A stretch of 64,000 nucleotides of DNA from Candidatus Heimdallarchaeota archaeon (lineage in GTDB: Archaea > Asgardarchaeota > Heimdallarchaeia > Heimdallarchaeales > Kariarchaeaceae), in the NCBI GenBank assembly GCA_026702845.1, contig JADCLS010000001.1:801878-865877 (forward strand). Reading direction: 5' to 3'. The position numbers and the translations under genes were made by a program. Within the stretch, counting starts at the first letter, position 1. Each line of letters opens with the position of its first letter. The notes under the pieces are model-generated. The model was not told where the DNA came from and searched no databases. It saw only the letters and a program-made list of their open reading frames with translations. Shown in pieces: positions 44,043 through 53,776 of this stretch.

Positions 44043-46916
44043 ATGCGCAATAAAATGATAGTAATTGCTATATCACTCTTGTTACCCTTATTTATGCCTG
44101 TAGTCTCTACAGCAATTGTAACACCAAGTGGATCAGCAATTAGCCATGCAGATATTGAAGCTGTGAATACTTTTAGTATTGACAAGAATGCCTATTCCTA
44201 TTACAGTGAATGGAACAACGTATTTTATGATACAGACATAAAATATACAATCGAGGGGAATGATTTTAATCCCATTGCAGCAGAAGATCTCATCCAAGTT
44301 TCTGATTATGAGCTTGAGAATGTGGAAATGCAAGTAAATGCACCCCCAGTTCCCAAGGATCACAGACCCTTCTTCATTGACAGTGAGAAGGTGATGAGAC
44401 GACTACCCGGATCTGGAACATTTGAGGATCCCTATCTTATAGAGAACTGGAATATAGAGAGTACTAAAACTAATCTTATTCAAATTCAGGATACTACATC
44501 ATATCTAGTAATTAGGAATAACATTCTCAATGGTCTAGATGCAGGTTTCACCGGTATTCTAATCATCAATGCTGAGAATGTGAGAATTGAGAATAACCAA
44601 ATTTCCAATACCAATGACGGTATCGTTACAACAGGAGCCACAGGATTGCAGATCGTTGGTAACACCATTACAAATAATGCTAATTCCGGAATGAATGTTG
44701 AAGGAGCCAATATGATGGTTTCTAACAATATAGTAACCAGTAATTATGATGGAATGCTAATCACATCCTTCAGTGGTGTAGTCGATTACAATACAGTTTC
44801 TGATAATGGTAATGTGGGAATCACTCTTGCTTACAGTGATAGTATGTTGGTTAGCTTCAACACCATTTATAACAATGGTAATGATGGGCTCTTTCTACTT
44901 GATTCAAATAATAATTTCCTGACTGATAATGAAATTTTCGGTAATGGATTTTTGGCAGTAATTGGAACTAACACCTCTCCAATAAATTTCGTGAATGGTG
45001 AGATAATCATCAATGCTAGATTTGCAGGATCCGGTGTATTTCTTGATCCTAGTATGAATAATGTAGTTGATAATAACAATATCTATGATAATGCTGGAAT
45101 GGGTCTATACCTACAATTATCTGATGGAAACACCATCTCGAACAATAATATCTTCTCAAATGAGATGACTGGATTGTTCACTGAGGATAGTGATTCCAAT
45201 TGGATCAGTGGTAATATTATCGATTCTAACGGTAATCCCGATGTATATTCCTTAGCATCAAATGATTTAGAGATGATTATGCTTGCTAGATTTGCAGGTT
45301 CTGGAGTATTTCTTGACCCAAGTCATTACAATACTCTTGTGGGTAATACTTTCTCAAATAACCTTGGTGATGGTCTTGTTCTTGAGTATTCAACCAATAC
45401 TTTTGTTGATGGGAATTACCTCACAGATAATGGCTTTACTGGAGTATTCTTCATAGATTCTGATAGTAATACTATAAGCAACAATATGATTGCTGGAAAT
45501 GGTGCAGCAGCTGATTTATTAGAAGTAATGTCTGGTGGTGATCCCTTTGCCATGAGATCTATGGCCAGATTTGCAGGTTCTGGTGTCTTCCTTGATCCCT
45601 CATTTGATAATGTACTTGATAATAACATTATCATGAATAATGTAGGTGATGGGCTTGTTCTTCTGGAATCAGATAGAACCACCATTTCAAATAATAACCT
45701 CTTATCAAATGGTGGAGATGGTGTGGCTTTGTACAATTCATCATCCAATAGTATCACCAACAATCTTGCTGATGGTAATGGATACATCGCTGCAGCTTAC
45801 ATGGGTAACCTTGATTCATCTGACAACATTAATTTCAAATTGATGGCTCGTTTTGCAGGATCTGGAATTTACCTTGATCCATCACCAGATAATGTCGTAA
45901 CTGGTAATACAGTGTCCAACAATGCAGGTACTGGAATTCATCTCTATGAATCCAATTATTCAACTATTGAGTGGAATACGGTATTCGATAATGTATATCA
46001 CGGTATCTTCCTTCAAGATTCTAGCTACAATGGAATTAATTGGAATGTCGTTGATAACAATGGTGGCGAGATCACTGGATTGACAACGAATGCTCGTTTT
46101 GCAGGTTCTGGTGTCTTCCTTGATCCCTCTGTTGGTAATACTGTCACTTATAATAATATCACTAATCAAGGTGGAGATGCAGTATTTGTTGAAGCCTCTG
46201 GTTACATCCTCATTGAGGAGAATAGATTATTTGATAACTTGGGTTATGGTGTGAATATTGATCCCAACTCGGGTTTCAATGCAGTAACTAAGAATAACTT
46301 CAAGAATAATAATGGTGAAACCTCCCAGGCTAGAGATGATGGTTTTGAAAACTCCTTCTACGTGAATTACTGGGATGGTCACGATAATAATGATACTGAC
46401 TTTGATGGTTATTCTGATGATCCTTACTTCATTGATGGTGTTGCCTTCAATGAGGATGGAACTCCATCTAATATTCCTAATGGATTGAACCTCTACTTTG
46501 ATGCCCTCATGGAATCATCACCCCGTACATTGAATGCTGGAAGTGATGGTACACCTATTACTTTCAAAGTATGGTTACGGGATGGATACCGTGCACTGAA
46601 TATCAACAATTCAAGGATGTGGATTAACAACACAGTTGAGGCTATGAACCATCATATCATTGACATTCAGACCTTCACAGTTACTTTCCCCAGACAAGGT
46701 ATTAATGATTTAATTAATGCACTCGGCATTGGAGAGCCATTTGATTGTGTCCTAAAGCTTTCAGGTTATATGAATGATGAGTTGCTCTACATCGAGGGTT
46801 ATGATACCGTAACGATTAATCAGACAGACATTGTTGTTCCCATAATTGCTGCAGCCATTCCTCTGAGCATCACAGGTAAGAAAGGTAAAGATAAATTAAG
46901 TAAATACTTGAATTAG
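44043..46916 (+). CDS. Right-handed beta-helix surface protein with repeated ARFAGSG motif
   Basis: A signal peptide (1-26) is followed by an N-terminal region, then from about residue 150 a parallel beta-helix of NosD/PbH1-type coils (N-x-I-x-x-N-x-x-G-[IV]). Within it the motif ARFAGSG[VI][FY]LDPS occurs five times, at residues 325, 415, 508, 602 and 684, each followed by coils of about 80-94 residues. An Asp-rich calcium-like stretch (HDNNDTDFDGYSDDP) near 775 and a beta domain end the protein, with a weak hydrophobic segment and Lys-rich tail. Beta-helix proteins bind or cleave polysaccharides. This is probably a surface or adhesion protein with strong expression signals. Confidence 0.87.
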   Translation: MRNKMIVIAISLLLPLFMPVVSTAIVTPSGSAISHADIEAVNTFSIDKNAYSYYSEWNNVFYDTDIKYTIEGNDFNPIAAEDLIQVSDYELENVEMQVNAPPVPKDHRPFFIDSEKVMRRLPGSGTFEDPYLIENWNIESTKTNLIQIQDTTSYLVIRNNILNGLDAGFTGILIINAENVRIENNQISNTNDGIVTTGATGLQIVGNTITNNANSGMNVEGANMMVSNNIVTSNYDGMLITSFSGVVDYNTVSDNGNVGITLAYSDSMLVSFNTIYNNGNDGLFLLDSNNNFLTDNEIFGNGFLAVIGTNTSPINFVNGEIIINARFAGSGVFLDPSMNNVVDNNNIYDNAGMGLYLQLSDGNTISNNNIFSNEMTGLFTEDSDSNWISGNIIDSNGNPDVYSLASNDLEMIMLARFAGSGVFLDPSHYNTLVGNTFSNNLGDGLVLEYSTNTFVDGNYLTDNGFTGVFFIDSDSNTISNNMIAGNGAAADLLEVMSGGDPFAMRSMARFAGSGVFLDPSFDNVLDNNIIMNNVGDGLVLLESDRTTISNNNLLSNGGDGVALYNSSSNSITNNLADGNGYIAAAYMGNLDSSDNINFKLMARFAGSGIYLDPSPDNVVTGNTVSNNAGTGIHLYESNYSTIEWNTVFDNVYHGIFLQDSSYNGINWNVVDNNGGEITGLTTNARFAGSGVFLDPSVGNTVTYNNITNQGGDAVFVEASGYILIEENRLFDNLGYGVNIDPNSGFNAVTKNNFKNNNGETSQARDDGFENSFYVNYWDGHDNNDTDFDGYSDDPYFIDGVAFNEDGTPSNIPNGLNLYFDALMESSPRTLNAGSDGTPITFKVWLRDGYRALNINNSRMWINNTVEAMNHHIIDIQTFTVTFPRQGINDLINALGIGEPFDCVLKLSGYMNDELLYIEGYDTVTINQTDIVVPIIAAAIPLSITGKKGKDKLSKYLN
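45015..46130 (+). repeat. Five copies of a 13-residue motif, about 246-282 bp apart
   Basis: The motif ARFAGSGVFLDPS is encoded at 45015-45053, 45285-45323, 45564-45602, 45846-45884 and 46092-46130. Codons differ between copies while the protein sequence is nearly fixed, so the copies are old and under selection at the protein level. Confidence 0.9.
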
Positions 46917-46999
46917 TTCAGCTATTGATATCTAAGATTGCAATGATAATCATTGAATGACCAAAATTTATAAATTCTTCAGCCCATATAGGTTTAATC

Positions 47000-47323
47000 A
47001 TGTCATCCACAGAGAAGAAGATATTTGATTTTTTGAAATCGATTGCATTAGAGGATGGCAGGATGACGGTAGATGAGACCCGGATCATTACTACCGCCAT
47101 GAGAACCGCAATTAGCTTTGATGAGTACTTGATCCAGGCACTAGATGATAGTGTGATTACCGAGGAGGAAAAGGAGAGACTAAATCAGCTACTAGATAGG
47201 ATCTATGTTGAAGCAGAAAAACAGGCAATGCGGGATGACGTGGTTAGTGATGATGAGAAGGAGTTACTATCAAAATTAGCAACCTTTATCTCGAGTGTAA
47301 AGGATAAAGAAGGATTATCCTAA
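47000..47323 (+). CDS. TerB-like helical protein
   Basis: The 107-residue protein has three evenly spaced acidic-turn units: ALEDGRMTVDETRII, ALDDSVITEEEKERL and AMRDDVVSDDEKELL, each in the A-x-x-D-x-x-[IVM]-[ST]-x-[DE]-E pattern. The same units occur in the next gene and in the gene at 34.4 kb. TerB-like bundles bind metal ions or membranes in bacterial stress systems, but the link is by pattern only. Start ATG 47000. The paralogous gene begins 85 bp after its stop. Confidence 0.7.
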   Translation: MSSTEKKIFDFLKSIALEDGRMTVDETRIITTAMRTAISFDEYLIQALDDSVITEEEKERLNQLLDRIYVEAEKQAMRDDVVSDDEKELLSKLATFISSVKDKEGLS

Positions 47324-47408
47324 TGGTCGATACAATTTCCAAATTGATCATTATCAATCTTTTAGACAACGAATTTTATATCCAAGTCTTAATATGATAT
47401 ATCTAACC

Positions 47409-47726
47409 ATGAATATGGAAAAGGAAATCTTTGAGATTCTTAAGAAAATTGCCATGAAGGATAATATACTAAAGGTTGATGAGACACGTATCATAGCAGT
47501 ATCTATGAAAAATGCGATAACATTTCAAGAGAACTTGGCCCATGCTATGGAGGATGGAGTAATTACAGATGAGGAAAGAGAGAAGCTGAATGCAATACTG
47601 CATAAAATGTATGAAGAAGCAGAACAGCAAGCAATGCGAGATAATGTGATTAGTGATGATGAAATCGTATTACTATCTCGATTATCAAGCTATCTTGATG
47701 ATATGAGAGAGAAAAAGAATCTATGA
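47409..47726 (+). CDS. TerB-like helical protein (paralogue)
   Basis: Beginning at ATG 47409 (the frame also offers ATG 47394), MNMEKEIFEILKKIAMKDNILKVDETRII matches the N-terminus of the upstream paralogue, and AMRDNVISDDEIVLLSRLSSYL matches its end. It has three acidic-turn units. The tandem pair arose by duplication. Its stop lies 15 bp from the convergent AN1-M50 protease stop. Confidence 0.7.
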   Translation: MNMEKEIFEILKKIAMKDNILKVDETRIIAVSMKNAITFQENLAHAMEDGVITDEEREKLNAILHKMYEEAEQQAMRDNVISDDEIVLLSRLSSYLDDMREKKNL

Positions 47727-47741
47727 TGAAATTCTAGCTTC

Positions 47742-48533
47742 TCAGAGTAATTGTAAATTAATATCAGCAGCATACATATACATTGCCAAATTGATAACTA
47801 CAAGGAGTAGCCAAACACTCTTTGACCATGTAATAACCTTCTTTCCATCTAGCATACTAACTGGTATCAGATTGAACAGAGCTAGAAATGAATTCAAAAA
47901 TATTGAGAACTTGAGGATGAATATCAATGAGAAACCCAGAATCTGAAAAGGAGGAAGTAAGACAATTAAGATAATAGATATCAAAGATAAGAGGAAATTA
48001 GTAGCAGGTCCAGCAGCTGCAAAGATTCCTCTTTCTCTCTCTGTTGATTTACCAAGTACCATGGTAGCTCCTGGTCCGGCAATCCCAAATCCTAATCCAG
48101 CCACAATAAGGGTAATTATCGTCATTTGTTTAATCAATGCAAATCTTGCGTATTTGCCAAAGAATATTGCTGCATATTTATGGGCCATCTCATGAAGAAT
48201 AAATGCAGGTGCAATAATTGCAGTAAGTAAAATAACTGAGGGAATAGACTGATCCCCTCCTAATAATGGTCTGAACCCAAATACCAGGAAAAGTAAGACA
48301 AATGCAATGAGTAGATCAAGTGATTCTCTACCTGTTGTCAATATCCCAGGATTGTTTCTCAGATGCAGTTCGTATTCTAGTTGTGTAGGTTCCCTTGTTG
48401 GCTGTTGAAATATAAATGGCATAGCTATGCAAGGATGACTATCAATATGGGATTTACAGTATAATCTGCTACAACTCCTGCAACTGAATACCATCTGATA
48501 ATCTTTAGATGGATCACAGAGAGAACACTGCAT
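47742..48533 (-). CDS. AN1-type zinc finger plus M50 (site-2 protease-like) membrane metalloprotease, copy 1
   Basis: The N-terminus has an AN1-like finger: Cys3, Cys6, Cys18, Cys21, Cys26, His29, His33 and Cys35. Residues 70-263 hold about six TM segments with HEMAH (114-118) and NLIPVSMLDG (221-230), the zinc-binding HExxH and the third-ligand Asp region of M50/S2P intramembrane proteases. These cleave TM segments of regulatory proteins. A near-copy lies 121 bp away on the same strand. AN1 fingers bind ubiquitin-like or other proteins in eukaryotes. The combination suggests regulated proteolysis with a cytosolic adaptor. Confidence 0.82.
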   Translation of the reverse strand: MQCSLCDPSKDYQMVFSCRSCSRLYCKSHIDSHPCIAMPFIFQQPTREPTQLEYELHLRNNPGILTTGRESLDLLIAFVLLFLVFGFRPLLGGDQSIPSVILLTAIIAPAFILHEMAHKYAAIFFGKYARFALIKQMTIITLIVAGLGFGIAGPGATMVLGKSTERERGIFAAAGPATNFLLSLISIILIVLLPPFQILGFSLIFILKFSIFLNSFLALFNLIPVSMLDGKKVITWSKSVWLLLVVINLAMYMYAADINLQLL

Positions 48534-48654
48534 AGTGACATACTAGAAATCCTATCTAAATAAATATTGGATAGATGAGAATTTTCTTGAATACTCTACC
48601 TGCCATTGAGCCCAAAAAAATACTGTCCCCGAATTTTCTTTTGCATCACATATA

Positions 48655-49425
48655 TCAATTGAAACTTGGTAGAGACAATATATCAAAAGAATACATGAAC
48701 CCCGCACCATTGGCAATGATAAGTAAGATCCAACTCAGTTTAGACCATGTAATGACCTTTTTACCATCCAACAAACCAAAAGGAATGAGATTGAATAATC
48801 CTAGAAAGGAATTAATGAATATCGAATATTTTAACACCCATAAATGCTGGAATCCGAGGATCTGCAATGGAGGTAGAAATAGAATAAACAAGTAAAATAA
48901 GAGTGATAATATGATATTTATAGCAGGTCCTGCAGCTGCGAATATCCCTTTCTCCCGATCATCTGAATCACCCAGAATGAATGTTCCTCCAGGTCCCGCA
49001 ATACCATAGCCGAAGAAGGCGACAATCACGGTGATAATTGTCATGGGTTTGATCAGAGCAAACCGAGCAAATTTGTTAAAATACATGGCAGCATATTTAT
49101 GCGCAAGTTCATGTAGGATAAATGCAGGTGCAATGATTATCCCCAGGATCAAAACATAATTGAGCGAGAAATGACCATCGATGGCCGGTCTTAGGGCAAA
49201 AACAAGAAGTAATAATAGAATTGCAAGGATCAAGTCGATGAACTCTTTCCCAGTAGTTAGGATTCTTGGGCTATCTCGCAAAATCTGTTCATAATTCTCA
49301 TTAATACTTGCTGACCCCTCACAACTATGTGTCTCAAAATGATGTTTGCACAAGGACACTTTACAAGTATCACAGGTGTATAACAAATCATATATTTCTG
49401 AGGTATCACATTGGGTACAATGCAC
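48655..49425 (-). CDS. AN1-type zinc finger plus M50 membrane metalloprotease, copy 2
   Basis: This 256-residue protein is a paralogue of its neighbour: the finger MHCTQCDTSE...CDTCKVSLCKHHFETHSC matches, as do HELAH (105-109), GIAGPGGTFILG, IFAAAGPA and NLIPFGLLDG (212-221). It precedes copy 1 in the same direction, and both may be on one transcript. Conserved active-site residues show both copies are probably active. Divergence is greatest in the linker after the finger. Confidence 0.82.
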   Translation of the reverse strand: MHCTQCDTSEIYDLLYTCDTCKVSLCKHHFETHSCEGSASINENYEQILRDSPRILTTGKEFIDLILAILLLLLVFALRPAIDGHFSLNYVLILGIIIAPAFILHELAHKYAAMYFNKFARFALIKPMTIITVIVAFFGYGIAGPGGTFILGDSDDREKGIFAAAGPAINIILSLLFYLFILFLPPLQILGFQHLWVLKYSIFINSFLGLFNLIPFGLLDGKKVITWSKLSWILLIIANGAGFMYSFDILSLPSFN

Positions 49426-50013
49426 AAATCATGAGAAAAATACCCTTCTAATTAATAGTTGTACTGAAGAGAGTATAGAATTGTTAAAATAAATCAAGCT
49501 GGATGATTTTGAAAAATATTAATCTACAAATTACCTATTTGTGTAATTATTGTGATTAATCTTAGACTATTTGCAAAAATTGAACCTTGATTTATTGTCA
49601 AATAGTATTATTATAATTTCAGCCGAATCTGTTCGTAGGGATTCTATTAAGCGCTAATTAACAACTGAGGGTTAAATAAATCAATTTGATATTTGAAGGC
49701 GTTATTGGCATTATTTCTGATTTAACTGGAAAAACATTTGCCTCAAATTACTATGCAAATATGGATACTTATTCAAATTAATATACTATTTTCTTAGGGA
49801 TTCACATAGATTTTTGTTATGTTTTATGGAATATATTTGTATTCGTATTGTCAAAACTAAATAATTGCATAATGAAGGATTGATTTGTATAATCTATTGA
49901 TTATACATAGTTTACTAGAAAAAATAGGTGGGCTGAGAAGTCCTACCACAATAATTTATATACTAAATCAAAATAATTAATTTTGTCAGATTTCTAGCTT
50001 TTCAATGATATAA

Positions 50014-50030
50014 AATCAGAAAATCTGATT
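50014..50030. repeat. Short perfect hairpin AATCAGA-AAA-TCTGATT
   Basis: Two 7-nt arms around a 3-nt loop form a stable small hairpin about 135 bp upstream of the tusA-like gene. It could be an operator half-site pair or a terminator. Confidence 0.45.
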
Positions 50031-50126
50031 ATTTTTGAAATAATGATAAAATTCCGTTTATTATTTATACAATTGGGCATTATAGCTATAGATTTTATAG
50101 TGCACTGTGTGAAACTTTCTCTTGAA

Positions 50127-50134
50127 TTTATATA
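50127..50134 (+). promoter_or_regulatory. TATA box of the tusA/tsuA operon
   Basis: TTTATATA lies 32 bp before the ATG at 50166, giving a predicted transcript leader of about ten bases. Confidence 0.5.
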
Positions 50135-50165
50135 GAGTTGCAGTTTTTTTGGTTTTGATCACAAC

Positions 50166-50396
50166 ATGACGCAATTTGATCAGGAACTAGACGCAAGCGG
50201 ACTTTCCTGTCCGATGCCTATTTTGAGAACGGCTAAGGCCATTAAGAAAATGGACTCCGGTAAAGTGCTTAAAGTGACAAGCACCGATCCAGGCTCCGTA
50301 GAGGATATACCCAAATGGGTGACCAAACAAAAGCATGATCTGCTTAAAAACGCAGTGGAAGGGGAGAAATACGTCTTCTATATCAAGAAGAAATAA
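50166..50396 (+). CDS. TusA/SirA-family sulfur carrier protein
   Basis: The 76-residue protein has the family motif ASGLSCPMPILRTAKAI with the reactive Cys in CPxP and the usual two-helix, four-strand length. It passes persulfide sulfur to tRNA thiolation or to partner enzymes. It lies 15 bp before a YeeE/YedE-type transporter, the arrangement of TsuB with TsuA in bacterial thiosulfate uptake. Codon use is slightly richer in G and C than in neighbouring genes, which may reflect transfer from bacteria. Confidence 0.9.
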   Translation: MTQFDQELDASGLSCPMPILRTAKAIKKMDSGKVLKVTSTDPGSVEDIPKWVTKQKHDLLKNAVEGEKYVFYIKKK

Positions 50397-50411
50397 CTGA
50401 GGTAAACAATT

Positions 50412-51662
50412 ATGTCTGATGAAGAACAATCAATAATAAAAGAGTTATATGGAAAATTGACGGGAAAGATGTCGATGCTCCATGGAAGTATATTACTTGC
50501 TGCTATGAGTACAGCTCTATTTTTACTGGCCCAACCATTCGGTGCATCTTGTGCCATTATTAATTGGGGCCAGAACATCTACGGATGGAACAATGGTACA
50601 ACTATCCCTGACACTTTCGCCATGAAGTGTGCTGCAGGAGTGATGATCCTATTTTTCGGTGCCATGGCTGCAGCCATGATTTCAAAAGAATGGGCTTTAC
50701 GGATTCCACCTACTGGTGAGCTAGTGAAGGGTCTAGTGGGAGGTTTATTCATGGGCTTTGGAGCAGTAATCGGTAAAGGTTGTACTCTGGGTAGCTTCTT
50801 TTCCGGTTGGGCAGTATTATCTGCAGGTGCTATCATCTTTGCTTTTGGCCTCGCAATAGGTGCATTTATTGCAGCAAAGTGGCTTCTTTTTGAGGTTGAG
50901 AAGTGGCCTGGCATCTCATCAGGTTCTACCAAGACCCTTACTCTTGTACCCAAGAATATCCAGCCTATTGTTGGATGGCTTCTACTTGCTCTTGCTCTTA
51001 TCTCACCACTCTTTCTTGGTCCCTGGGGAAAGAATACATCTACTGGATGGGCATCTTATGATATTTATTTTAAAGCAGACAGGGTAGTCATAGGCTTTAT
51101 CATAATCTCTGCCTTGATGGGTTATATCCTGCAGAGATCAAGATGGTGTGTGGTTCGTGCACTTCGTGAACCTTGGATGACTGGGGATTCAACTGCAGCA
51201 GTTGCTATTATTGCTGGTATCATTACTGGTATGATAGGTATGGCCACCTACAAATTTGTTAATCATGGAGCACTTGTAGATGGTGTGTATGAGCTTTCTG
51301 CAATCGAGAAGGTATTTGTTTTCCCTCATTTCTGGCTCAGAGCACTGATTGGTGGAATAATCTTTGGAATCGGTATGACTATTGCAGGTGGATGTGCAGT
51401 GGGTTCCATTTGGAGAGCAGCAGAGGGTCAGGTAAAGCTGATGATCTCAGTACTCACTATGATCTTTTGGATGCCTTGGGTTGCTAAACTCTGGATCAAG
51501 GATGGAAAGGTAACATGGCTACCCGATACCCAACAGAAGATGGTCTATCTCCCACAAGAGATAGGCTATGGATGGTCTATAGTCGTATTTATAGTGCTTC
51601 TTTTCGGTTGGTACATGTTCGCCAAGTGGAATGAAAGAACAGGCAAGTTCTCAGCGATCTGA
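50412..51662 (+). CDS. YeeE/YedE family thiosulfate (sulfur compound) transporter
   Basis: The 416-residue membrane protein has about nine to ten TM segments and the conserved Cys-containing loops GASCAIINWGQ, GKGCTLGSFFSGWAVLSAG and GGCAVGSIWRAAEGQ, which in TsuA form the relay for thiosulfate passage. GAGGT lies nine bases upstream of ATG 50412. It sits directly behind the TusA-like gene and would feed it. Imported sulfur could serve cysteine, Fe-S or tRNA thiolation. Confidence 0.88.
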   Translation: MSDEEQSIIKELYGKLTGKMSMLHGSILLAAMSTALFLLAQPFGASCAIINWGQNIYGWNNGTTIPDTFAMKCAAGVMILFFGAMAAAMISKEWALRIPPTGELVKGLVGGLFMGFGAVIGKGCTLGSFFSGWAVLSAGAIIFAFGLAIGAFIAAKWLLFEVEKWPGISSGSTKTLTLVPKNIQPIVGWLLLALALISPLFLGPWGKNTSTGWASYDIYFKADRVVIGFIIISALMGYILQRSRWCVVRALREPWMTGDSTAAVAIIAGIITGMIGMATYKFVNHGALVDGVYELSAIEKVFVFPHFWLRALIGGIIFGIGMTIAGGCAVGSIWRAAEGQVKLMISVLTMIFWMPWVAKLWIKDGKVTWLPDTQQKMVYLPQEIGYGWSIVVFIVLLFGWYMFAKWNERTGKFSAI

Positions 51663-51863
51663 TTGCTGATGTACTAATGCTATTTCCCGCTAATAAATTT
51701 ATCCAAAATATATGAAAATTAGTATTTAATAACGCAATTTTTCCAAATTAAATTTTATTATATGATTATTTGTATATCTACTATATTTTTTTACATTTAT
51801 TCGGCTTTCCGAATATCTAGCAAGAGGTATTTTTTTAAATCATTTTCAGATAAGCTTTGGGTA

Positions 51864-53744
51864 ATGTCAAGTTTTACTAAATTACTTTTCAACCGGAAAT
51901 TACTTGCACAGCTTCTACTTGGTTTTATACTAATTCTCCTTTTGAGTATAGTATCAATTACTACTGTTACTGTAACATTAACTCGATCCAACATGGAAGA
52001 TATGATCAATGAGGATCTTGATGCCTATGATACTACCATGAATGATCAAGTGTTAGAGATCTTTGATAATGAAATAGAATATATGCATAATCTAGCTACA
52101 TTGCCTGAAATTAAGGAAACTGCAACATTGGCATCAGGTATGACTGCACTTGATCTATGGGGTAGATATGAGGGAGAAAAATGGGGTGATGATTCAGATA
52201 GTGCTGGTACCGGTATATCTGCACGAGATGAGCTAACGATAAATTTCAATAATGATGTAAATCCAGAGATATCCAAATACTTGGCTGGTATACTTGCTGA
52301 AATCTCCTTCTCAGAGATTTTTATCACTGATGTTAGAGGGTATGCAGTGGCGTCATCAGCCAATACAGGTGATTTTGCTCAAGCAGATGAGGGCTGGTGG
52401 CAAAGTGCTATGGAAAACGAATTGGATATTGGTGGATTTGAATTTGATGAATCCAGTGGAGCTTACTCTATAGCCTTTTCCTTGGCAATTAAATCAACTA
52501 ATACAACTCTTACTGGGGGTGAGTGGGCTGGTGTACTAAAAGCATCTTATAATTTCGAAAGCTTCTATCATATGCTAAGTAAATTGAATATTGGTATTAA
52601 TGGATTTGCCATGATAACCTCACATCTCGGTGAGATTATATTTCATCATGATATTACTAAAGTGGGTAGTGAATTATCCGACTTAGTGGGTGCAAGCTCT
52701 TCTTCTGCTTTACTAGTTGAGGATAAACATGTAGAGATGCATGTAATGATTGGAGGAGTGCAGTATTTGGTCGATGCAAAGGAACTTAATCTTGCTGCTT
52801 CAGATCATGCAGAATTCTTCGATCTTGATTGGCACCTTATGACATTGCTTCCACAATCAGAAATCGATGATATCTTGCAAGAGCCCACCATGTATTCTAT
52901 ACTCGCTGCAGTAATATCTCTTATCCTGGCTATTGTATTCTCAGTGTTCTTTGCTAATTCCATCGTAAAAAGGATAAACATTGTAGTAAGATCCATGAAT
53001 CGTGGTGCTAAGGGAGATTTGACAATTGATGCAGAGGAAGATGAAAAATTGAACAAAATATCAAGTAACCCAGATGAGATTGGAGAACTAGCCTCTTCCT
53101 ATAATGCCTTAATAGATAGTATACGTATGGTTGTAACATCAACCCAACAATCTGTGAATATCCTCACATCAACCTCTGAGGATCTATTGTCCGGTTCTGA
53201 GGAGATTAATGCAAGTGCTGAAGAGGTGGCATCAACTTCACAGGCAATGAGTGATGGGGCAACTACACAAACAGAACTTATAGCTGAGGTAAATGAGAAT
53301 ATCAATGAGCTTCAGAATATTGTGGATGACATCGTTAAGAAGATCCAAATGAATACCCAAGAGGTAGCATCGATTTCACTACAAACCAATATTCTCGCTT
53401 TGAATGCTGGTATTGAGGCATCAAGAGCTGGAGACTACGGTAGAGGATTCAATGTTGTGGCAGATAATGTACGTAAACTATCTGATCAATCAAAACTTGC
53501 CTCAGAGAGAATCGAAAAGGTTGCTGAAGAGATTAGAGAGACGCTACTGAAATCCTTCAACAAAATCTCCAATACCATGGTTAATGTTGTCTCAGTTTCA
53601 GAGGAAACTGCAGCAAGTGCTGAAGAAGTAGCTGCAGCTGCTGAGGAGATGACTGCAACTATTGAAGAATTGTCTTCTGCAGCTCAGGAACTCACAACAC
53701 AAGCTGAATCGTCACGAGATATGATCAATAAGTTTGCTATTTAA
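51864..53744 (+). CDS. Methyl-accepting chemotaxis protein
   Basis: ATG 51864 gives 626 residues (an earlier TTG/ATG in frame would add 34 odd residues). TM1 lies near residues 15-35 and is followed by a large periplasmic-type double-Cache sensor domain to about 340, TM2 at about 343-365, HAMP to about 425 and a signalling hairpin with the tip [37 protein letters not shown]. Many Glu/Gln/Ala-rich segments look like methylation sites. It should form receptor dimers that control a CheA kinase. No che or archaellum gene is in the window. Confidence 0.9.
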   Translation: MSSFTKLLFNRKLLAQLLLGFILILLLSIVSITTVTVTLTRSNMEDMINEDLDAYDTTMNDQVLEIFDNEIEYMHNLATLPEIKETATLASGMTALDLWGRYEGEKWGDDSDSAGTGISARDELTINFNNDVNPEISKYLAGILAEISFSEIFITDVRGYAVASSANTGDFAQADEGWWQSAMENELDIGGFEFDESSGAYSIAFSLAIKSTNTTLTGGEWAGVLKASYNFESFYHMLSKLNIGINGFAMITSHLGEIIFHHDITKVGSELSDLVGASSSSALLVEDKHVEMHVMIGGVQYLVDAKELNLAASDHAEFFDLDWHLMTLLPQSEIDDILQEPTMYSILAAVISLILAIVFSVFFANSIVKRINIVVRSMNRGAKGDLTIDAEEDEKLNKISSNPDEIGELASSYNALIDSIRMVVTSTQQSVNILTSTSEDLLSGSEEINASAEEVASTSQAMSDGATTQTELIAEVNENINELQNIVDDIVKKIQMNTQEVASISLQTNILALNAGIEASRAGDYGRGFNVVADNVRKLSDQSKLASERIEKVAEEIRETLLKSFNKISNTMVNVVSVSEETAASAEEVAAAAEEMTATIEELSSAAQELTTQAESSRDMINKFAI

Positions 53745-53776
53745 GCCATAAAGATAATATATTTCTAAAGAATCAT

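Larger units (their letters stand above)
49426..50165. other. Long intergenic region, 740 bp
   Basis: This is the longest gap in the window, between the divergent M50 protease and the tusA-like gene. It has no ORF over 60 codons and no recognised RNA. It holds the motif TAAGCGCTAAT at 49648-49658, a weak 5-bp stem around 49928-49950 (GTGGG/CCTAC), the hairpin at 50014-50030 and the TATA box at 50127-50134. A small RNA cannot be excluded. Confidence 0.4.

Noticed and set aside
45015..46130. Recent DNA tandem repeat in the beta-helix gene
   Set aside because: Copies differ in synonymous codons and in the coil sequence between them, so they are not recent duplications or a CRISPR-like array.
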